64,000 bases of DNA, from assembly GCA_964023205.1 (NCBI GenBank), contig OZ026837.1, positions 10,159,689-10,223,688 on the forward strand. Reading direction: 5' to 3'. The notes beneath the pieces were generated by a model, which worked only from the letters and a program-made list of their open reading frames with translations, did no database searches and was not told the origin of the DNA. This document shows positions 34,181-45,052 of the stretch, piece after piece. A program made the position numbers and the translations under genes. Source of the DNA: Lutraria lutraria (Eukaryota; Mollusca; Bivalvia; Venerida; Mactridae). Numbering within the stretch: position 1 is the stretch's first letter; every line of letters begins with the position of its first letter.

Positions 34181-37100
34181 ATTCACTTACAGTGTGTTCT
34201 ACCTATAATTGTGGTTTATACCGTGGACATTTAGAAATTCGACGCATTGACCATTTTCCTTTCATTTCAATACCGGCAGTGAATCACCAGACATCTGTTC
34301 ATTCTTTGTCGATAAAGTTAATTAATATGGAAACAAATGATTCAGCTCTAGACGAGAATAGAATGGAATATTGGATTATTTCTAAAATATGGAATTATTT
34401 AGGGAGATTTGGATAATGAATACCTGCCAGCAGTCATAGCATTGTTCACAGACTTGACAGTAATTTACTTATATTGTGTTCTACCTTTATTATTCTACTA
34501 GTATTATTATTATATTACAGGTATAGTGTTCATGGCCGGCGTAAAACTGTAGAAAATAAAATTTAGTGTATATACATTTATGTCATAATTAATGATTTAT
34601 AACAATACCCACGTCATATAACACACAATACAATACAAATACACAATAGTTCATTAACATAAACTTTTACGCATTTATCGCCATTATCTAGTGAAAATAG
34701 ACACAGGAGCCTCCGCGATTGAGATGTTATGGTTATCACTAGGAACTCATGCGGAACATTTCTATAACTTGGCCGGTCTTATCGGCAAAATTGTCTCCCT
34801 TGAAAACGTCATATCGATCACTCCGATAACGTTTATCGATAAACTGATTTACTATAGATTTATATAGGAGCTGTATGGTTTAACACTAATAACTTGTTTA
34901 TAACATTAAATGAGAAAATTTTATAACCTCGTGAAGTAATCTTCATTCTGTGCACTTTATTTCAATATAATTTTTATTAATGTGGTATGTGAACTTATTG
35001 CTTCCATTTTCGTTTGAAGTTGGTGACTATCATTCGTTCATAATTCTATATGAAAACTGTCAAAATACTCTTAAACCTCGTTTTTGACAGGCCATAAAGT
35101 TGTTTTTTACTAAAATGACATTTTTTTATAACCTCGTGAAGTATTCTGTGGTGTCCAAGCTTTATTACAATATATTTTTTAAGAAATTTGAAAATGTGGA
35201 AATTGCTTCCAATTTAGTTTGAAAATGGAGATATTCGCGTTCAAGCGCGCGTTTCCGTATCAATATTGTAGTAAGTACATTTTTGTTAGTTGTACATTGT
35301 ACATGTACATTAGTCGATGTAGCAACTACCGAATTAGTTGTTGTTATTATGACATTTCATACATTTAACACGTGACCAAGGACGTATGTATATAAGTCCT
35401 TGACGTGACTAATTGTTAAATTGCTTTAGCAGGTGTATAATTTAAGTCGGTATATTTTTACCATGTTACAAAAAACTGCTAATTTTTAGCAAACTGTTCG
35501 ATAATTCAATAACTCGATACATATTTATTTTCTTAATCAGGTTTATATAAGCGGGTCTAAAACCTCAAAATATAACCATGGCTACCGTTTACGGTCACCC
35601 TGTGAATATAAATATACATGTATATATTACAAATAAATAAATGAAGGCAGTTTTATTGAGAAAACACCTTAATGAAGGTGAAATTAAATGATTTTCTCGT
35701 GCATGTTTTACCGGAAACATATTCTGAAGAAAGGATTATCTTCAGAAAATATGTATGTATATACAAATGTAAGTCCTTGTTATTTATCACGCTTTATAAA
35801 ACTACGATTTGTTTAAACTTTTCCAGTCGTGAGCTTGCTGGGTCAGAAACATAGATTAAGTGATTTTATAAACTCAGAAGTATATTCCAATAATTCTTTA
35901 AAGCCTAATTGATTTTGAATGTAGTAAATCAAAACAATGGATATATAAATTGATAATAAAATATAAGAAATATATTTTATTCGAACCAATTTCGATGTAC
36001 AACAATATTTTACACAATGCCTTTTTTAGTCTCATCTAGTAAAAATGTTGTCAAATGCTTTTTCTTTTTTCTTTGCAATATCATTGAAAAAATACCGTGC
36101 TATATTTCTATATGTACTTCTTGATTGAAAATAATATTAAGAAAATGCATTCGTGTGGATACGTTTTATTATCTGATACAGATATGGCTAAAGCCTCTGA
36201 CCACTTTATGACTGGTGATATACAATTAACAGGATGTTACGTAATATTTATTGATTTTATCGGATATTGCTCGTTCATGCAGTATCGACCGGGTGTTAAA
36301 ATTGACATACAGTGTTTAATATACGCCATTTAAAATTAAATACCAATTTATTATTATCATTATTGAAAGTGCCGTTTTAACTTTTTAAAGTCCCAAGAGA
36401 TTTACTAATACAGTTCAACTAGGACAGTAACCAATAAATATCCAAATTTAAAGATAGATAGATAAATCTTTAATTTTGATTTATGCCGATGGCGTATCAT
36501 CACAATAAATATATAGACATACATGATAATGTACGTAAACAGTGAATGAATAAGACTAACGAACAATCCCTGATTCTCGCGCGCACACTCGTACATACAT
36601 ACCCCAACACCCTTAAAATATCAAATAGGTAAATTTAAAGACATTGGACAGCTCCTATTTAAGTGACCCCAAAAGCAACAGGAGGTCTATTTTTTGATTG
36701 CCCCTTATCTGTCTAATCCTGTCTGGTCACGGTCAGCTTAGTGTCTGGTTAAAAGATTTATAGTAATTATTAGTTTATGAAAAACTTTTGTTGTATTTAT
36801 AAGCATATAAAACAAATTATATTGATACTGATAATATTTAAAAAAATAAATATTTTCATAGTTTCCAATATCTTGTTTGCCTTATTTAGAACAGTCATTA
36901 GAGATCGCGTTCCAACAACGACTTGTATCTGGTCGGGAAATAAGAATCACTATGTCAGTTTGACTTGTCCCCGAGCTGTGTAAAACATGCATTTTTTAGA
37001 AATGCGAAAGTTAAAAAATTAACCGTGCCCGTAGAAAAACTCAACATGTTTTGTTCTGTCGAACAATTGAATTTTTGAATTATATATTCATATAATTATT

Positions 37101-39058
37101 TCCTTTAGTAGTGTGAAACAGGGATGCTATATATCCCTGTGTGAAATGAATATATATACACGTATAGAACTGTGTTCTGTAAGGTGTTTGATTCCGAAAA
37201 ATCAAAATATATTACTGCTGTAATATTTCATCTAATAGTATGTACTTTCCTTGACCTTATATAAAGTCATTAAATTGGAATCAAACAATATCAGTTTACT
37301 ACTGGTTTGTTAATGTTATTCACATCAATATTCATTCAAAGATCAACATTAAAATATGTAATAATGTATTTAAAAAAAACAAAAATATGACCTTTTTCTT
37401 TTAATTATTGTGTTGAAGACCATGATCCTTCACCCTCGTGAGAAAAATAATACTCTCACATTCCTGGCTCAAAAAACGACCAGGAGATATAGATCTCGGT
37501 TTAACGCTAAATAATCCATATTCGATAAGGTTAACTTGGTAAAATCAATACTGGCCACTTATTGGTTTTTTTTGGCGTAAAGGGAAACAACTAGTTTATC
37601 ACACAGGTAAAAAAATCAATAACGACAGGAGTTGTCTTTTCATAGGAAAATAGCGTCAATGTTCCGCATGCAACTTCCCACCAGAACCAAATTTTACCTG
37701 TGAGGGAGCTGTCCAGCTAGCTTTTGTGTCGTAATACATTAGAGTCTTCCCCTATAGGTCGAGTTAGAAAATTCGCACAAATGACACCAGCTGATGGGGC
37801 GACTTTTAACCCCACGGTGAAAAATGACAAATTATTAGAATATAAATTGTAAATGTACTATGTACAACCCGCGAGAACCTATAACCAAGTTTATGAGATG
37901 TTCCCCTTTTACAGAACAATCAACATAGTCATAAATAGTCTGTCACCATCCAGCTAGCATGAAATGTTGAACATGTTCATTCAAAAGCATGTAAAAGGTT
38001 GGTGAATGGATGTTACTTGACATGTATACATAATAGAACAGTCAGAAACAGTTTTATTTTCAATAAACCAAAAGGTCATAGACCCAAGTGGCACATATTT
38101 ACAAAAACACACATGCATGCATGACGGTTATTATTAAGCAATTCAGCAAGTGCAGTTAATAAGCACTAATTTAGTATGGGCTTCTTCTACTGTATATATC
38201 AATGTATATACAGTAGCTCAAATAAACATTTTCTTTTAAAACTTATCTTTATGTTTCACTAGCTAAAGACATAATCTTTCCACGTTTCTCTGTTCTAAAT
38301 GCACACCAACGAGTCTGTATGGGATGTTCGAAATTCCAGCACCGTACACATATTGTAATCAATTAATTGTCAAACGATACTCTAAAATTTGCCTAAGAAA
38401 TGCAATCAAGCACGCGCAACCAAATCAACACATAAAAAACACAAAAATGTCAAGTTTGACTTGAACAGGTTCCAAGTAAATAGTTTACATTAATATTTCT
38501 TCCTGTTTATGTCTTAATCTAATTCAGTACACGTACTACATTGTATAATATACAAATGTATTACACCGCTATGTTAATCCTACATTAACAATACTAGTAA
38601 ACAAACTTTGTCAATTAAGTCAGTTTCCTCATTTAGACACGTGCTCTTATAAATATTGATACGATATTGTATATTATATTATCCACACGACGTTGAGACA
38701 CACTTTTAATTTGAAAACTTATCGTTATCGAGTGATGACAGGCAATATTACAATTTAAATGAAATTTTTGAAGGAACATTTATATAAATACAACTTGATT
38801 CATTATCTTATTTTTCATTTTTCACTTTTAAAACATTTGTCAATGTGCAGTTAACCTTGTAAAATTGTGCAATAGCGTTTGTCCTTCGAATAATTGCTAC
38901 AAAAGATGGCGAAATCCATTAGGACTCACTATTATTTGTCTGTTCTAATTTGATACATTTATAATTTAAGATTTTGTGAAACCACTTATACAACCGAGTG
39001 CAAGTGTCCTCGGATTTGGCTAATCTAACATGAAACAAGATTAATGAATCGTGTCATG
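34181..39058. other. Intergenic region between the CYYR-like paralogues
   Basis: No exon is recognised. It holds a decayed local duplication (34910-35045 and 35110-35240, both with ataacctcgtgaagta), R3 copy 3 at about 35905-36135 and a perfect 12-bp-stem hairpin at 38187-38216 (ctactgtatata). Short frames at 35672, 36097, 36405 and 36777 lack support. Confidence 0.4.
35905..36135 (+). repeat. Dispersed repeat R3, copy 3 (partial)
   Basis: It matches R3 from ataagaaatatattttattc through acaatgccttttttagtctc and gcaatatcattgaaaaaata to ctatatttctatatgtactt. The conserved 3' block ctaggtaaaataagacctac is absent. Confidence 0.65.
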
Positions 39059-42000
39059 TTAGTCAGTGTTCGATGATTTGTGTGCATTCAATTTGAACAT
39101 AGATCTTGCCGGCATAGCGTATGCCGGAGCTAAAGGTCGAAACATCGGTACTGGTGATGACTCTGCGGCTAATCCGGACATTCCTGCTTGTCTTGTAGGC
39201 ATCATTGGATGTCCAGGTTGATTAAATGGATAAACTCCATTCTGATTGTATGGTGGGGGAGCTGCGTGTATCATTCCTACGTGAACAGGTTGTGGCTGTC
39301 CAAAACCGTAACCATATTGATGTACGGGTTGCCCATGTGTGCCGTACCCGCCTGGATTATTGCCTATGTTTGTTACTGAAATACATAGACAATATGTATT
39401 GACAGAGTATCGTAGCCGGAGTATAACTAACATTGACAGAATCTTGTTAATTGTTTTAATAACCCAATGACATATAACACGGTAATTAAAGAATATAAAG
39501 TCATATATGACAGTCCTGTTTATAATTACAACCAAGTAATGAATATTGGAAACGACCTGTACAATTATAGATTTGACACGGAAGGGAGATAACTCGAAAA
39601 ATAAAAATCAACAAACATCAAGCATTTTCGTCAACATTGTCTGACACCGATGACATTATATGTATTTAAGTTGTGTATCACGTAGGAGAATATTTTCGCG
39701 CATAATGTTTTGTACTCGTATTAAATGTTTTCATCACTAATGAGGACTACCAATCGTCATGTATATAAAAAAATATGTCGCGATCATCGATTCTTATTGG
39801 TGTTTATTATAATGTCTCACCATCAGACAGGGTCATTTGTTCATTCGTACACCAGGATAGAACTACCAATCGTCCTTAAACTAACTGGACAGTTCCCTCG
39901 CCTTGTGAACTTTGTCTGGTTCTGGTAGGATTCGAACTTACAGTGCTGAGTGGCTAGTGATTACCAGCCAGAAACTATGATTGATATTAAAGAAGGTAAA
40001 TGTAGATGTTTTTGTTTATTTTAGTTTCACCCCTTTGAAAGGAGCAGCCAAGTTGGCTTATGAGACACCTATCTTTTGTTCACAGTACGTCCCGAATCCC
40101 TTCTCTTTTTGTCGGGCGCCTGGCTGAGATGGGCCTACGGTAACCATTATTTAACTAGCTAGCGACTCACAGACCGACCGCATCAGTTCTAACCCAGTCT
40201 CCACTGGGGTTCGAATCTTCAATCTCCCAACCCTAACCACTCAGCCATATTATAACTCGCACCTTATGAATTTAGTAAACGAGAAAATTACTTACTTGTC
40301 ACAGTTTGTTGTTGTGGATGGTTAGATAATCTAGCTCTCACGACATTATTCTTGTTTTTCTTCTTCGTGACAATAACAGCACAAACGACACATATCGTCA
40401 ATATAAACAACACACCGAACACTATACCAATGATGGCTCCGAAGGTAAGACCCGTAGAACTGTAAAAACAATAATAATAAAAACATAATTTAAGCGACTG
40501 ATTTAAACCATCGGTCTTGTTTGACAGGATAATCGCAACTTAAAGTCATACGTTAATTTCTGCAACGCCCATTAGATTTTTGAATTTAGTAATACAGAAC
40601 AATAGATAATTAAAAATGATAGTAACATATATAAGAAATATTTCATTTGCTCTAAAACAATATTTACATAATGCCTTTCTTTAGCCATATCTTGTAGAAA
40701 TGTAGACAAATTTTTTTTCTTATTTTTTGCAATATCATTGAAATAAAATACAGTGCTAAAGTTCTGTAAGTACTTCGTAATTTTGGATTGTTTTTTATTG
40801 TAAGTAAAAGACAGTTTCACTGACAAGACATCTTTCTAGGTAAAATAAGACCTACTTTAATTTTAACATCTAAAATGCTGATGGTAGGGCTTTAAGTATT
40901 TCACAACTTAAACTTCTTGAAAACCTCACAAAACGAGCAACTCAATGCTATGACCAAATCCGCCATTACAACCATTTATTTTCCTGATAATATTTTTATT
41001 TTTTCGATATTAGCTAGCACTCCGTCTATATTGATTACTATAACAACCATGCTATAAGTTTTCAATACAAATATTTTGACTTCATTGATAATAACAAGGA
41101 CTTATATACATACATATATGGAGAGGTTGTACTGTATATAAACTATATATGCCCCCCCCCCCCCCCCCCCCCCCCCTAGTTCAATGTTGTCAATATTGTG
41201 CCGTATTGTACTTGTCTTGGAATCAAGTAGCGCAACGAGAATTATTTTAGAATAAAACTCACACAAAAGGCTGACACTTGATCACGTGCACTGTAAGCGA
41301 TCTAGCATTGATTAAAAGTGTGAAACATTACTTGCTGAAAACCATGCATTGTTAGTACACGTCAATTACATGTGCACACATTGAATAATATAAATATTCC
41401 TGCTAACCTGCATGAATAAATAAGAAAATAATCAATTCTAAATATGAACTTACAAATACTATTTGTATTAAGTCACTATATATAAACCAATAATTGTAAT
41501 ACACATGTATCTAATTCAGCGAGGTTATAGTAGTTTATGGTTCATTATAAGAACTGTCGGTATCGTCATAGTAACCATCACATGAAATCCTTAATTAAAG
41601 ATCCATAGTCTCTGTGTATGTATTGCTCAGCCTTTATACTCGGTCAACTAGATTTTTAATTTCCTATTCATTTATGACACTAATTTTATCATCCATGACT
41701 ATTATTCCCTGACCTCTCACCGCAGTAAGTTCGAATTCCACCCGGAACAAAACAAATATCCGTGGCGTGTGATGAAGCTGTTCAGATGACTCATAGATGG
41801 TCTATGGTTGTACCCTGAGGTGTACGCATGGGACCCTGTTTATAAACACGTACGTGTCACTGATCTTGTGTCAGAAACTAACGACAAAAACAAGACAATT
41901 CTCAACGTCGCAACAACGACAAACGCACATAAAATGCTTTGGTCTTACGATTGATTTACGACAAAAGTTCGGTTAATTAAGATGTCGTAAGACACGTTGA

Positions 42001-43500
42001 TAAAACGAGCCCCCCCGGGTCCCTTCTCCATCGTTAAAGTCGGAAAGCTCGCAAAATGATCCCGACTGTGGGTTGGACGTTAAAGCCATAGGTAACTGTA
42101 TCATGAATAGAAAACTATTAATTAAATATATAATAATTTTTATATCAAAAACCCCTATTAAGTTAACAATATGTTAACATACCAATAAATAGTGATTTTT
42201 ATGCGAATATTTATATGCAGTATTACGCACGTTAAGTTATTACTGGTGAAATGTACCCGAGGACCCCTTGTCTGCCATGTAGGTCGACGACGATAACTAA
42301 GAAATAGTCCGTCGCAGCAGATCATACCTTAATTTCTATGAAAATTGGACGAAAATGTCGATTTTTTCCATAATATGCAGGGAAGTTGCCTTAGCTAAGT
42401 TAGTATACTGGTTAGAATACAATCCAGGAAAACTTATTAGGTGAACTGGTCGCCGTATATATTTGTTGAAATACGTACTATTTAAAAAAATGCATTCAAC
42501 CCACTGAAACGAAAAATTACAATCAGTCCGTAGTTAAATAATTATAAATACTGTTAGATCAATCATACTTACCAACATCTTGTGTTATCATCACAACATT
42601 GATAACCAGAATCACAAATTGTGGCATAGCCTGCATAATTCCTACATATCTCATTAGCTTGTACTAACTTATCTATAAAATAAAATGATATACATGTATG
42701 TATAAGTACTTAAGATTCAGCTATGTATGTTATCTGAGTAAAGTGATGATCATGTTTGATGTACGTACTTGTATATACAGTGCAGTCTATCCAGAGCGGC
42801 CCTCTCTTGAGCAACAATTTACCTTCCTTCAACAACAGACGAGTATGATTTCCCCCGCACGTTCTAGCTATTAATCCAACAACCTCTCAACAACAACATA
42901 ATTTTGCTACTCGCAAAGGGAGTTGGTGTTTTGGAGAGTGTGCATTGTACATGTATAACGAGCTAAATTACAAATAAATACCAAAGACGTCATTGTGTGA
43001 TAAATAGGTTGAGTAAGGGTTGAAAACATGTTCTGTAACCATGTGGTCGATAGAAGTAATACTTACACGTTTTGTTTCTTGAACAGAGACAGTAAAGTTC
43101 AAGAAGATATATAGTATACCAAAGACGAAGATACGTTTCTACGTCACGGATAAATGTAATAAAGAAACATGTGAATTTTGCAAAGAAATCCACTCTAACT
43201 TAACTAAAGTGAGTGGAATATGATATTTTCGTTCATTAATTAATATGATATATTACGGTCTACAGAATCATACGTAAATATTTTACATAAATGATATAAG
43301 GCGGTGTCTACCAATTGTGTTGAATTCTAATATTACTCAAATATTCACACTAGAAAATGATAATCAACTTTTTGGTCATACATTTGTCCAGCACACTATG
43401 ATACAAATAAATTTTAAGTGTATAAATCATTACTTATAATCTTACCAAAGACAATTACCAGCGTACATATAATAAAAACACCATACATTCCACCATCCAT
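39059..43500 (-). CDS. CYYR/Shisa-like single-pass protein B (4 exons, 211 aa)
   Basis: Minus-strand exons in coding order are 43500-43446, 42672-42573, 40459-40296 and 39375-39059; phases 1, 2, 1 agree and sites are GT-AG, giving 211 residues. A signal peptide is coded by a 55-nt first exon, the same length as in gene A. The ectodomain is short (about 33 residues) with EICRNYAGYATICDSGYQCC and a final CC formed across the splice. The membrane segment is about residues 58-81 (IIGIVFGVLFILTICVVCAV), followed by TKKKNKN. The tail is rich in Gly, Pro, Gln and Tyr, with one PPPY and an APAY. It is a clear tandem paralogue of gene A with a diverged tail, so partners may differ. Confidence 0.8.
39885..39985 (-). 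repeat. SINE-like fragment in intron 3 of gene B
   Basis: The minus strand has a B-box-like GTAAGTTCGAATCCTACC and a tRNA-like lead gctggtaatcactagccact. It is truncated. Confidence 0.45.
40020..40256 (-). repeat. tRNA-derived SINE, near full length, in intron 3 of gene B
   Basis: The minus-strand head ATGGCTGAGTGGTTAGGGTT is a good A-box context and GATTCGAACCCC a good B-box. The body (gtaggcccatctcagccagg, then gccaacttggctgctccttt) ends in an A-rich tail, aaactaaaataaac. No second copy was seen in the window. Confidence 0.75.
40565..40890 (+). repeat. Dispersed repeat R3, copy 4
   Basis: It aligns with 49-365 along its length: cccattagatttttgaattt, atgcctttctttagccatat and catctttctaggtaaaataa then gacctactttaattttaaca. 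It lies in intron 2 of gene B, antisense to the gene. Confidence 0.75.
41118..41177. repeat. M2 end fragment followed by a run of 26 C
   Basis: The bases gagaggttgtactgtata near 41121 are the M2 terminus alone. A run of 26 consecutive C follows at 41152-41177. Such a run can form G-quadruplex or i-motif structures and is also a place where assembly length is unreliable. Confidence 0.7.
41690..41860 (+). repeat. SINE-like fragment
   Basis: It has a B-box-like agttcgaattccac and a body with ttgtaccctgaggtgtacgc. It is degenerate; origin uncertain. Confidence 0.35.
42775..42953 (-). mobile_element. MITE, family M2, in intron 1 of gene B
   Basis: It runs from tatacagtgcagtctatcca through ctctcttgagcaacaattta and acaacctctcaacaacaaca to tttggagagtgtgcattgta. 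The termini are mutated but still inverted. Confidence 0.7.
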
Positions 43501-44209
43501 AGTTTACCATTCGTAACGATATAAAAACTTAAATGGTGACATCTAGTTAATTAATTTCAAGTTCTTAATTGTTTTATATAAACCACCACAATTTACCGCG
43601 TCACAACTATTACAGAATGTTGAGACCGATTTAGATTACCTCGGTCTGTCGTATTTAATTAATAATTATAAAATTCTTATTTGTTTAGCGATTGACAAAT
43701 GTCGACCGAAACAAGGTCTATATCAAACAAGTAATACAGTGTGAAGCATCGATTAGAGTGTTAGATATTTTGTTTCTCAAAAACGAACTTAACAATCAAT
43801 TATTTGACTAGATTCTTGTAAATAGTCTTAACAATCTTCATGGAAATTTCCTTTATCATAATCAATAAATCTTTCAGAGCCAATCAATGTTTTCTTTCAT
43901 AAAAAGTATGAATAAGAATCTTGAGTGCTGAATGTTACTTTGAGCTTAACCTGTTTGGAGCCTAAACTGTGAAGAAATGCATTCTTTATACATTTTACTG
44001 TATCTATATTTTCTTCATTCTTAGAAATATATTTTACTTTATTAATACGTCGAGTACTCTATTCTTAAAATTATGTTGTTGTAAACTGAAGAAATGTGTC
44101 CCTAATTGTAGAATAAGGACAAAACACTCCTATGGTTAAACGTCAAATTAACCAACAGCTCGGTCATTTGTCGAGTTTTCCATCTTCGAAGGTGGCGAAG
44201 ACCCCGTGT

Positions 44210-44365
44210 GTACTTCTGTGAAGAACCAGTAGTCTTCTGTAAATATACTCGTATGCTTCTTGGATAGCTTCGTCGTACGTGACTCAGTTTTCAAGCCTAG
44301 CAGCACTACGTCACTCGAACTCACAGCGTTGAGGGCTATTAATTAAAAGTCAGAGACGATAACTC
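44210..44365 (-). repeat. SINE-like fragment
   Basis: The minus strand has a B-box-like GTGAGTTCGAGTGACG near 44308-44323, preceded by a tRNA-like lead and followed by a body with cacgtacgacgaagctatcc. It abuts the MITE at 44373. Confidence 0.4.
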
Positions 44366-44372
44366 GTCTGTA

Positions 44373-44680
44373 CATAGTTCCCACATCTACAATATTTACT
44401 TCCCTTGGCAGCCACCTTGGTTGGTAAATTCAACAAGCATTGATAGAAGATATTTATATTTTTGTTTTGATAATTCTAAATAAAGGATATTCATATGTGA
44501 CAACTATATTTTCTTAAACCTGGTGTGCTAATGGCCTCAACAACTTCATGGTTAAGTTATATTTTATAAAAAAAAATTTTTAATAACCAATTTTCTGATT
44601 TTTTTCTATTAAGCGCATAAGAAATTTGCCAAACAAGATGGCCGCCAAGGGAAGTAAATATTGTAGATGTGGGAACTATG
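44373..44680. mobile_element. MITE with ~50-bp TIRs and TA target duplication
   Basis: The left end CATAGTTCCCACATCTACAA is continued by tatttacttcccttggc, and the reverse complement of the right end matches over about 50 bases with about three changes. TA lies on both sides (44371-44372 and 44681-44682), fitting a Tc1-mariner-type insertion. It is non-coding and about 370 bp upstream of the RSRC2-like start codon. Confidence 0.85.
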
Positions 44681-45007
44681 TATTGAAGCCTCTATTAAGA
44701 AATCATGCCAACTTATGATCTATTCAATACACAGTTTTGATAACAGCTGCTATACCGTGGTCCAGTGCATGGTAAGTGCATGAGCTTGTCTTAGCCCGTC
44801 TTAGAATCCCGGTCGCCACAGGTCATAACAACAGAGAAAATTTGACACGATTTATATGATATGAAAGTATAATATTTAATATTTTTAAATAACTTTATTT
44901 AAAAGAATTCAGATCAAAGACAAAGATATTACATCTAGTATCAAAGGCCCACGGTGTACCTAAAACCGTTTTACGGTTCGGTACGACACAAACCGGACTT
45001 TATTCAC

Positions 45008-45029
45008 CACGTGAAGATTATATCACGTG
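45008..45029 (+). promoter_or_regulatory. Paired E-boxes (CACGTG) just upstream of the RSRC2-like start
   Basis: CACGTG occurs at 45008-45013 and again at 45024-45029, 24 to 45 bp before the ATG, so they lie in the core promoter or 5' UTR. The second is in the context TCACGTGA, typical of bHLH-zip sites (USF, MITF/TFE type). Binding is not shown. Confidence 0.45.
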
Positions 45030-45052
45030 ACTAAACAAGTCCTTGCGAAATC

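Noticed and set aside
42990..43193. Minus-strand frame with aromatic and Cys residues in intron 1 of gene B as an extra exon
   Set aside because: Exons 1 and 2 already join in phase as in paralogue A, and no matching exon exists in A.
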